DNA of 11,760 bases from Lawsonibacter sp. (GTDB lineage: Bacteria > Bacillota > Clostridia > Oscillospirales > Oscillospiraceae), in the NCBI GenBank assembly GCA_022793355.1, contig JAAWCR010000119.1:1-11760 (forward strand), given 5' to 3'. Made by a program: the position numbers and the translations under genes. Shown in pieces: positions 6,552-11,760 of this stretch (the first letter of the stretch is position 1; each line of letters starts with the position of its first letter). The notes beneath the pieces were generated by a model that worked only from the letters and a program-made list of their open reading frames with translations, was not told where the DNA came from and did not search any database.

Positions 6552-7361
6552 TCACCGCCAATTGCGACGCAGCATATCAATGTCCTCGTTCTTTTTCAGC
6601 AGAACCCCCAGGTAGGGAACCTCCTTGACAATGCGGCTCACATCGGCGCCGCCGTGCTGAAGGGCCTGGATCCAGTCAATGATCTCGCTGGTGGAGGGCT
6701 TTTTCTTGATTTGGGGCAGATTCCGGATTTTGTAAAAGGCCTCCAGCACCTGGGTAAGCAGCTTGTCGTTGATGTCCGGGTAGTGGACCCGCACAATATC
6801 CGCCATCAGCTCCTTGTCCGGGAACTCGATATAGTGGAATACGCACCGGCGCAGGAAGGCGTCGGGCAGCTCCTTCTCCGCGTTGGAGGTGATAATCACT
6901 ACCGGGCGGTGGTTGGCCTTTACTGTCCGGCCCGTTTCCGGGATGTGGAACTCCATCCGGTCCAGCTCCCAAAGCAGGTCGTTGGGAAACTCCAGATCGG
7001 CCTTGTCAATCTCGTCAATCAGGAGAATCACCTGTTCCTCGTCGGTGAAGGCCTCCCCCAGCTTGCCCAGCTTGACGTATTTTTCAATGTCGTCCACCCC
7101 CTGGCCGCCAAACTGGCTGTCGTAGAGGCGCTGGACCACGTCGTAGACGTAGAGGCCGTCCTGGGCTTTGGTGGTGGATTTGATGTTCCAGATGATAAGC
7201 CGTTTACCCAGCGCCTGGGAGATGGCCTCCGCCAGCATGGTCTTGCCGGTGCCCGGCTCCCCTTTAATAAGCAGGGGCTTTTGCAGTACCATGGCGATGT
7301 TGGCCGCCCGGAGCAGTTCCTCGGAGGCCACATAATTTTTGCTTCCTTTAAATTCTCCCAT
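6552..7361 (-). CDS. MoxR-family AAA+ ATPase (269 aa)
   Basis: A hexameric AAA+ chaperone-type ATPase that works with a VWA protein to remodel or mature a partner. The Walker A motif is GEPGTGKT (34-41), Walker B is VILLIDEID (111-119), sensor 1 is in IITSN (156-160), the arginine finger region is FLRRC (169-173), and the C-terminal lid includes KPSTSEIIDW (221-230). The ATG at 7361 is chosen because AGGAAGGAA lies just upstream. Two upstream in-frame starts, at 7379 and 7421, lack ribosome sites and the added residues do not look like the family. At 269 residues it is on the short side for MoxR, matching the compact type paired with CoxE-like proteins. It is first in a two-gene operon with the VWA gene. 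Confidence 0.93.
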   Translation of the reverse strand: MGEFKGSKNYVASEELLRAANIAMVLQKPLLIKGEPGTGKTMLAEAISQALGKRLIIWNIKSTTKAQDGLYVYDVVQRLYDSQFGGQGVDDIEKYVKLGKLGEAFTDEEQVILLIDEIDKADLEFPNDLLWELDRMEFHIPETGRTVKANHRPVVIITSNAEKELPDAFLRRCVFHYIEFPDKELMADIVRVHYPDINDKLLTQVLEAFYKIRNLPQIKKKPSTSEIIDWIQALQHGGADVSRIVKEVPYLGVLLKKNEDIDMLRRNWR

Positions 7362-7385
7362 AATAATTTCCTTCCTCATAAAGTT

Positions 7386-7404
7386 GTTCAGATATCGTTC
7401 AGAT
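7386..7404. promoter_or_regulatory. Tandem direct repeat, candidate activator or repressor site of the MoxR operon
   Basis: GTTCAGAT occurs twice (7386-7393 and 7397-7404) with an 11-base period, one turn of the helix. This is the arrangement used by many dimeric response regulators that bind head-to-tail. It lies 25 bases upstream of the MoxR start, so it probably falls in the promoter or leader. Confidence 0.4.
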
Positions 7405-7724
7405 TTATGTGAAAAAATCATTATCCAACTGGTTTTCGTGGATAAATCATATCGGAACTACCGGCGGGTTTCCAATACAAGATTTCGATAGTCCGATAAA
7501 AACTTTCAATAGAATTGGCCCGTTGCCGCTTTTCCATCGATGGATTAGAGCGTTTTGTGGACTGGCTATTAGCGAACTCGTCTAAAAATAGATATCCCGA
7601 TTTGGACATTGTGACGGAACTGGTTTTGAACGGCCTAATTCATGCAAGAAATCAATAGATATATGAAGTATATGTAATGGACTGACAAGGCACTTCCAAT
7701 ATAAAATTGAGACAATAACACAGG

Positions 7725-7745
7725 GATATTGGTTATATCACCAAT
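7725..7745. promoter_or_regulatory. Overlapping inverted repeats, candidate operator of the isomerase-TRAP operon
   Basis: ATTGGT (7728-7733) and ACCAAT (7740-7745) are perfect arms around TATATC. A second repeat, GATAT (7725-7729) / ATATC (7735-7739), overlaps it. The site ends 39 bases before the ATG at 7785, where a repressor or activator of the operon would bind. No regulator gene is adjacent in the window. Confidence 0.42.
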
Positions 7746-7784
7746 GACTCTAAAGAACAAAATAGAAGCGGAGGAGATTACGAA

Positions 7785-8621
7785 ATGCCCAGAAAGTTTT
7801 CCCTGGCTTACCTTACCATCCCGGGAACCGACCCTGTGGAGCAGATCCGGATTGCTGCTGAGACTGGCTACGATTCCGTCAGCCTGCGCACTATCCCCAT
7901 GCATCTGCCAGGCGAGCCCGAGTTTCTGCTCGACAAGGACAAGGCACTCTTTGAGGCTACCAAGGCGGCCCTGAAAGAGTACAACATGCCCCTGATGGAT
8001 ATTGAGCTGGCCCGTATCCGGCCTGACCTGGACATTGCCGAGTATGAGCCCGCCTTTGAAAAGGCCGCCGAGCTGGGTGCCAGCGATGTGCTGGGCAGCG
8101 TATGGACGCGGGATGTGGCCTGGTACACCGACCAGGTGGGAAAGGTTGCCGAAATGGCCAAAAAATATGGCCTGTGCTACAACATCGAATTCCTGCCTTG
8201 GGCTGGTATGCGCAACCTTCAGGAGAGCATCACCGTGGTGGACGCGGTGGGCGCAGATAATTTGCATATTATGGTGGACACCCTCCATGCCGGCCGTGCC
8301 GGAGTTACTGCGGCTGAAATTGCCCGGACGGATAAAAAATATTTCCGCTTTATCCACCTGTGTGACGGCCCCGCCGGTCCCGACGGCGACCCCGTGCTGG
8401 ACAATATCAAGGATGAGCTGATGGTGTTCACCGCCCGGGAGGGTCGGCTGTATCCTGGAGAGGGCGTTATGGACATTGCCGGTATGGTGTCCGCGCTTCC
8501 CGGCCTGCCTCTGTCCATTGAGCTGCCCAACCTGAAGCGAATGGCGGAGCTGGGCGCGGAGGGCCACGCCCGCCGCTGCCTGGAGACGGCTAAGGAGTTC
8601 TTTGCGGCGAAAGGGCTTTGA
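7785..8621 (+). CDS. TIM-barrel sugar phosphate isomerase/epimerase-like enzyme (278 aa)
   Basis: A cytoplasmic enzyme of the AP-endonuclease-2 / xylose-isomerase-like TIM-barrel superfamily, which includes sugar epimerases, inosose dehydratase and 3-dehydroshikimate dehydratases. Candidate divalent-metal ligands sit at the ends of strands: E135 in NIEFLPW, D165 and H168 in VDTLHAGR, H191 in FIHLCDGP and E246 in SIELPN. The repeated EQIRIAAETGYDSVSLR at the N-terminus is the usual first beta-alpha unit. The start at 7785 follows GGAGGAG. Length is normal for the superfamily and there is no signal peptide. It is the first gene of a run with a shikimate-dehydrogenase-like protein and a TRAP transporter. 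That company makes a 3-dehydroshikimate dehydratase-like or inosose/keto-acid dehydratase role possible, but the sequence alone does not decide between dehydratase and isomerase. Confidence 0.88.
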   Translation: MPRKFSLAYLTIPGTDPVEQIRIAAETGYDSVSLRTIPMHLPGEPEFLLDKDKALFEATKAALKEYNMPLMDIELARIRPDLDIAEYEPAFEKAAELGASDVLGSVWTRDVAWYTDQVGKVAEMAKKYGLCYNIEFLPWAGMRNLQESITVVDAVGADNLHIMVDTLHAGRAGVTAAEIARTDKKYFRFIHLCDGPAGPDGDPVLDNIKDELMVFTAREGRLYPGEGVMDIAGMVSALPGLPLSIELPNLKRMAELGAEGHARRCLETAKEFFAAKGL

Positions 8622-8678
8622 TTCAAAGGCGCAGTTCATTATAGCATGAAAAATCTACATAGAAAAGAGGTCAAATAC

Positions 8679-9539
8679 ATGAAGGTCGATATCAACACCA
8701 AAATGATTACCCTTATCGGCACTCCCCTGAGCCAGTCTTTCGCCGCCCGAATGCAGAACACCGGCTACGAGGCCGCCGGGCTGAATATGCTCTACTTCTA
8801 TACGGAGGCGGACAAGGAGCATCTGGGTGAGATTGTCAACGGCATCCGGTATATGAACTTTGCCGGGTTTGCGGTGACCAAGCCCAATAAGGTGCGGGTG
8901 CTGCGGTACTTGGACGAACTGGACCCCCTGTGCCAGAAGATGGGAGCCAGCAACACGGTGGTCAAGACCCCTGAGGGCAAGCTGGTGGGCTACAACACCG
9001 ACGGCGTGGGCTTCTACACCTCCCTTACCCAGGAGGGGGGGATTCAGGTGGACCAGTCCGTGTTCTTCTGCTTCGGCGGCGGCGGGGCCGGACGAGCCAT
9101 GTGCTCCATCCTGGCCTACCACGGGGCCCGGAAGATCTACATCACCGACATCTTCGAGCCCTGCGCCAAGTCCCTGGTGTCCGATATCAACGAGAACTTT
9201 GCCCCTGTGGCGGAGTTTGTCCACCACGGCGACTTCTCCAAGCTGGCCGCCTGCAATGTGATTCTCAATGCCAGCGGCATCGGCATGGGCCAGCACATCG
9301 GGGAGAGCCCCCTGCCCAAAGAGTACATCCAGCCCAGCCAGTTCTTCTTTGACGCCTGCTACAACCCCGACCGCACCCAGTTCCTCATGGACGCGGAGGA
9401 GAAGGGCTGCAAGGTGCTCAACGGCCTGGGCATGTCCCTGTACCAGGGCGCGGCCCAGATCGAGCTGTGGACGGGCAAGAAGGCCCCGGTGGAGGCCATG
9501 CGCCAGGAGCTGCTGAAAATCGTTTCGGAGCAGCAGTAA
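8679..9539 (+). CDS. Shikimate/quinate dehydrogenase-family oxidoreductase, divergent, probably NAD-dependent (286 aa)
   Basis: An AroE-superfamily cytoplasmic dehydrogenase. The start at 8679 follows AAAAGAGG by 8 bases; an ATG at 8646 has no good ribosome site. The N-terminal substrate domain keeps the catalytic Lys (K71 in VTKPNK), the GASNT motif (89-93) and catalytic Asp (D108 in GYNTDG). The Rossmann loop is GGGGAGRA (133-140) and the late Gln is Q256 in LYQGAAQ. Differences from biosynthetic AroE: the usual P-L-x-H-S-x-S-P reads PLSQSFAA (16-23), so His becomes Gln and the second substrate-binding Ser becomes Ala; NVT becomes AVT; and the NADP-binding Asn-Arg-Thr after strand 2 is replaced by D157-I-F. 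In Rossmann enzymes an acidic residue there favours NAD over NADP, as in catabolic quinate/shikimate dehydrogenases. It follows the TIM-barrel gene by 57 bases and precedes the TRAP genes. A substrate other than shikimate is possible. Confidence 0.88.
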   Translation: MKVDINTKMITLIGTPLSQSFAARMQNTGYEAAGLNMLYFYTEADKEHLGEIVNGIRYMNFAGFAVTKPNKVRVLRYLDELDPLCQKMGASNTVVKTPEGKLVGYNTDGVGFYTSLTQEGGIQVDQSVFFCFGGGGAGRAMCSILAYHGARKIYITDIFEPCAKSLVSDINENFAPVAEFVHHGDFSKLAACNVILNASGIGMGQHIGESPLPKEYIQPSQFFFDACYNPDRTQFLMDAEEKGCKVLNGLGMSLYQGAAQIELWTGKKAPVEAMRQELLKIVSEQQ

Positions 9540-9549
9540 ACATATTTTG

Positions 9550-9593
9550 AAAAGATGACCGGTCATCTTTTCCCGGCGGGTAAGCCCGCCGGG
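9550..9593 (+). promoter_or_regulatory. Two tandem stem-loops between the dehydrogenase and dctQ
   Basis: First, AAAAGATGACC (9550-9560) and GGTCATCTTTT (9561-9571) form a perfect 22-base palindrome, equivalent to a 9-bp stem with a CCGG loop and a short T run. Second, CCCGGCGGG (9572-9580) and CCCGCCGGG (9585-9593) form a perfect 9-bp stem with a TAAG loop. They sit directly after the dehydrogenase stop and before the dctQ ribosome site. The first is a weak terminator candidate; together they may lower read-through or protect an mRNA end. Confidence 0.65.
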
Positions 9594-9624
9594 GTGAAAG
9601 AGAGAAGAAAAGAGGAGGTAAAAC

Positions 9625-10188
9625 ATGAAAGTACTCAAATGGCTGGACGATCACTTTGAGGAAATTTTTCTGGTGATCTTCCTGGTCCTGATCTCCTGTG
9701 TCAGCCTGATTCAGGTGATCTGGAAAAAAGTCCCCTTCCTGAAAGCCCTGCCCTGGACCAACGAGTTCTGCTGCTTTATGTGGATTTGGACGGTGTTCCT
9801 CTCCCTGCCCTACACCATCCGCAAGGGCAGTATGCTCCGGGTGAGCGTCCTGCTGGACGCCATGCCCCAGATAGTGCGCAAGACCATCAACGTCCTGGTG
9901 GACCTGATCACCATGGCCTGCATGGGCCTGATGACCGTCCACTCCACCAGCGTGATCAGCAGCATTATTGAGAGCGGAGAGACCTCCGCCGCCATGCAGT
10001 GGCCCATGTGGATCGTGTACATTATGATGTTCGTCGGCTTTTTGCTGGCCACCCTTCGTGCGTTCCAGATGCTCATCATCCACATCATGCACTTTGGCGA
10101 GAAGGAGCTGACCACCCTGGAGCAGACCATGCAGGAGGCGGCGGAAGAGGCCGCCACCGCCAAGAATGCGGAAGGAGGCGCTGAATAA
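9625..10188 (+). CDS. dctQ: TRAP transporter small permease subunit, DctQ family (187 aa)
   Basis: The small four-helix membrane subunit of a tripartite ATP-independent periplasmic-type (TRAP) transporter, which pairs with DctM. Hydrophobic segments lie at about 14-33, 46-66, 88-112 and 125-150. The start of segment 2 with the conserved pattern WTNEFCCFMWIWTVFL and the loop KGSMLRVSVLLDAMP is typical of DctQ. The C-terminal tail (about 158-187) is charged and Ala/Glu-rich, as often seen. The start follows GAGGAGGTAAAAC. Its stop TAA shares one base with the ATG of dctM (TAATG), so the two are translationally coupled. Length fits the family (usually 150-200). Confidence 0.92.
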   Translation: MKVLKWLDDHFEEIFLVIFLVLISCVSLIQVIWKKVPFLKALPWTNEFCCFMWIWTVFLSLPYTIRKGSMLRVSVLLDAMPQIVRKTINVLVDLITMACMGLMTVHSTSVISSIIESGETSAAMQWPMWIVYIMMFVGFLLATLRAFQMLIIHIMHFGEKELTTLEQTMQEAAEEAATAKNAEGGAE

Positions 10189-11507
10189 TGGCAACCGCGG
10201 CAGTATTGGTATTTGCAGTTTTTCTAATTGGCATTGCGATCTCCATCCCCATCGGCGTCAGCATGATTTTGGGCTCTATCGCCCCCATGTTCCTGGCGGA
10301 CAAGGGCGGCAACATCACCCAGCTGCTGAACAACACCTTCTCCGGCGCCAACTCCGTGCCCATCCTGGCTGTCCCCCTGTTCATTCTGGGCGGCGTCATC
10401 ATGGCCGAGGGCGGCATCTCCAAGAAGCTGTTTAACTTCTTTGCCTACTTTGCCGGTCGGATTCCCGGCGGCATCCCCTGCGCCGTTATCCTCACCTGCC
10501 TGTTCTACGGCGCCATCTCCGGCTCTGGCCCGGCTACTACCGCCGCTGTGGGCTCTATGTGTATTCCCTTCCTGGTGAGTCTGGGCTATAACCGCCAGTG
10601 GAGCGCCGGCCTGGTGGCTGTGGCTGGCGGCCTGGGCGTCATTATCCCGCCCTCTATCCCCTTCGTGCTCTATTCCCTGGCCACCGAGGTGTCCACCGGC
10701 AACCTGTTTTTGGCGGGCATCCTCCCCGGCATCATGATCGGCGTTTTCCTCATGGCCTACGCCATATTCTACTGTGTCCGCAAGGGCGAGGACAAGGCCC
10801 TGATCAACGCCAAGATGAACGAGCTGAAATCCCAGGGCTTCAGCAAGCTGTTTGCCGACAGCTTCCCCGCCCTGCTGTGCCCCATCATCATCCTGGGCGG
10901 CATCTACACCGGCTGGTTCACCCCCACTGAGGCGGCCTGCATCTCCGTGTTCTACGCCATCCTGGTGTCCCTGTTTGTCTATAAGTCCATCAAACCCAAG
11001 GACCTGATCCCCTTCCTGTGCTCCTCGGTCAAGACCTATGGCGGCCTGGCCTTCGTGCTGGCCTTCGCCACCGCCTTCGGCCGTGTGCTGTCCCTTACCC
11101 GGGCCAACCGCGTTGTGGAGGAGTTCATCACCGGCAACTTCCACTCCGCCTTCTCCGTTATGACCGTTCTGGTGGTTATCTTCCTAATTCTGGGTATGGT
11201 CATGGATACCGGTCCGGCCATCATCATCCTGGCCCCCGTGCTGCTGCCCGCCGTAGAGAAGCTGGGCGTGGACCCCGTTCACTTCGGCGTCGTTCTGGTG
11301 TGCTGCCTGTCCATCGGCCTGGCCACTCCCCCCTTCGGCCTGGACGTGTTCGTGGCCGGCAACCTGGCGGAGGAACCCCCCATGTCTGTGGCCAAGAAGG
11401 CAATCCCCTTTATCATCGCCTTTATGATTGCCCTGTTCCTCATTACCTATGTGCCCGCCATCAGCACTGTGCTGGTGTCTCTGTTTGGCGTTAGCTCCGG
11501 CGGCTGA
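10188..11507 (+). CDS. dctM: TRAP transporter large permease subunit, DctM family (439 aa)
   Basis: The large channel-forming subunit of a TRAP transporter, a secondary system that uses an ion gradient (usually Na+) to bring in acids such as C4-dicarboxylates, sialic acid, keto or aromatic acids delivered by a binding protein. Family hallmarks: LFILGGVIM (65-72), FYGAISGSGPATTAAVGSM (106-124), GVIIPPSIPFV (150-160), PTEAA (246-250), GMVMDTGPAII (336-346) and LATPPFGLDVF (378-388). About 12 or more hydrophobic segments fill a typical 420-440 residue length. It starts one base inside the dctQ stop. The window gives no substrate-specific signature; the enzymes upstream are the best clue. Confidence 0.96.
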   Translation: MATAAVLVFAVFLIGIAISIPIGVSMILGSIAPMFLADKGGNITQLLNNTFSGANSVPILAVPLFILGGVIMAEGGISKKLFNFFAYFAGRIPGGIPCAVILTCLFYGAISGSGPATTAAVGSMCIPFLVSLGYNRQWSAGLVAVAGGLGVIIPPSIPFVLYSLATEVSTGNLFLAGILPGIMIGVFLMAYAIFYCVRKGEDKALINAKMNELKSQGFSKLFADSFPALLCPIIILGGIYTGWFTPTEAACISVFYAILVSLFVYKSIKPKDLIPFLCSSVKTYGGLAFVLAFATAFGRVLSLTRANRVVEEFITGNFHSAFSVMTVLVVIFLILGMVMDTGPAIIILAPVLLPAVEKLGVDPVHFGVVLVCCLSIGLATPPFGLDVFVAGNLAEEPPMSVAKKAIPFIIAFMIALFLITYVPAISTVLVSLFGVSSGG

Positions 11508-11528
11508 TTGCCGGCCTGAAAAACGTTG

Positions 11529-11567
11529 TCACCTCTCGCCCCTTCCTGCCAGGGAGGGGCGGGGTGA
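11529..11567 (+). promoter_or_regulatory. Intercistronic stem-loop between dctM and dctP
   Basis: TCACC (11529-11533) pairs with GGTGA (11563-11567) around a stable inner stem GCCCCTTCC / GGGAGGGGC (one G-T wobble) with a TGCCA loop. No T run follows. It could protect the 3' end of the dctQM message or the 5' end of dctP, whose product is usually needed in excess. Confidence 0.6.
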
Positions 11568-11610
11568 GCAAAATATACCTATTCACCCACTATTTTAAGG
11601 AGGAAACAAA

Positions 11611-11760
11611 ATGAAAAAGATCACTGCAATGCTCCTGGCTGGAGCCATGATGCTGTCCCTGGCTGCCTGCGGCGGCAACGGTGGCAATGGCGGCAACACC
11701 AGCAACCCCGGCAACAGCGGCGGCAGCTCCAGCGCTGGCGGCTCTAGCGCTGGCGGCAAC
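11611..11760 (+). CDS. dctP: TRAP transporter substrate-binding lipoprotein, N-terminus only (cut by window end)
   Basis: The frame opens at an ATG at 11611 after AAGGAGG and runs out of the window after 50 codons. The N-terminus MKKITAMLLAGAMMLSLAAC is a lipoprotein signal peptide with the lipobox LAAC. It is followed by a long Gly/Asn/Ser-rich flexible linker, typical of Firmicutes solute-binding lipoproteins tethered to the outer face of the membrane. The sequence seen has no ligand-binding domain, so the DctP assignment rests on position, immediately after dctQ and dctM. An unrelated lipoprotein is possible but less likely. The order Q-M-P differs from the more common P-Q-M. Confidence 0.75.
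   Translation, partial: MKKITAMLLAGAMMLSLAACGGNGGNGGNTSNPGNSGGSSSAGGSSAGGN

Larger units (their letters stand above)
7362..7784. other. AT-richer divergent intergenic region, no recognisable gene
   Basis: About 420 bases separate the MoxR operon (minus) from the isomerase-dehydrogenase-TRAP operon (plus). Composition is clearly AT-richer than both flanks. Short open frames of about 60 codons exist on both strands (minus 7421-7609, plus 7409-7585), but neither has a ribosome site or a sequence I recognise. A further plus-strand frame of about 50 codons ends at a TAG near 7656. The stretch holds a tandem direct repeat (7386-7404), a DnaA-box-like inverted repeat (7421-7445), a palindrome CCATCGATGG (7534-7543) and overlapping inverted repeats (7725-7745). 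It is probably a regulatory region, possibly with a decayed gene fragment. Confidence 0.6.

Noticed and set aside
6147..7412. Long plus-strand open frame across the MoxR-VWA genes (421 codons)
   Set aside because: It is the complement of two well-supported genes with Walker A/B and MIDAS motifs; its translation has no recognisable domain or ribosome site.
7421..7445. Replication origin
   Set aside because: Only two imperfect DnaA-like boxes, no box cluster, no typical unwinding element, and no dnaA or dnaN nearby.
7421..7609. Minus-strand 62-codon frame upstream of moxR
   Set aside because: No ribosome site, no recognised sequence, and it covers the likely promoter region of the MoxR operon; kept only as a possible remnant.
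7635..8639. Minus-strand open frame across the TIM-barrel gene (334 codons)
   Set aside because: Antisense shadow of a gene with conserved metal ligands and a strong ribosome site on the plus strand.
11655..11760. Low-complexity Gly/Ser/Asn-rich repeat as a DNA repeat element
   Set aside because: It is the coding sequence of the flexible linker after a lipobox, common in Firmicutes binding lipoproteins.

Overview
The window looks like chromosomal DNA of a GC-rich anaerobic Clostridium-class Firmicute, most plausibly Oscillospiraceae (Flavonifractor/Intestinimonas-like). The reasons are strong GGAGG ribosome binding sites, GTG/TTG/ATG starts, GC-rich codon use, an SLH-domain surface protein and Firmicutes-type MATE and XRE proteins. 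The taxonomic call is inference. No rRNA, tRNA, CRISPR array or complete mobile element was seen.

Layout. 1-836: the C-terminal half of peptide chain release factor 3 (prfC) ends at a strong terminator. 837-1598: an AT-rich islet holds two small divergent genes, an unknown 79-residue protein and a phage-type XRE regulator, closed by a bidirectional terminator. 1612-2367 (minus): an exported protein with three SLH domains. 2368-2681: a divergent promoter region with a nested hairpin. 2682-5178: a membrane-anchored XRE-type regulator followed by a MATE efflux transporter with its own extended -10 promoter and a terminator-like hairpin. 5179-5360: an intergenic stretch with an elaborate nested inverted repeat. 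5361-7361 (minus): a two-gene MoxR AAA+ ATPase / CoxE-like VWA operon. 7362-7784: an AT-richer divergent intergenic region with several candidate protein-binding sites but no recognisable gene.

7785-11760 (plus): the most interesting part. It is an apparent catabolic operon: a TIM-barrel sugar-phosphate isomerase/epimerase-like enzyme with a complete set of candidate metal ligands, a divergent shikimate-dehydrogenase-family oxidoreductase, and a tripartite TRAP uptake system in the order small permease (DctQ), large permease (DctM), lipoprotein binding protein (DctP, cut by the window end). The dehydrogenase keeps the catalytic Lys/Asp pair. It has lost one of the two serines that hold the shikimate carboxylate, and it has an Asp where NADP-specific AroE has its Asn-Arg-Thr motif. 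This suggests an NAD-dependent catabolic enzyme acting on a shikimate/quinate-like or related polyol-acid substrate. Together the genes suggest import of a small hydroxylated organic acid by TRAP, oxidation by the dehydrogenase, and dehydration or isomerisation by the TIM barrel. The true substrate cannot be read from the sequence. Stem-loops lie between the enzyme and transporter genes and again before dctP, and may set different expression levels within the operon.
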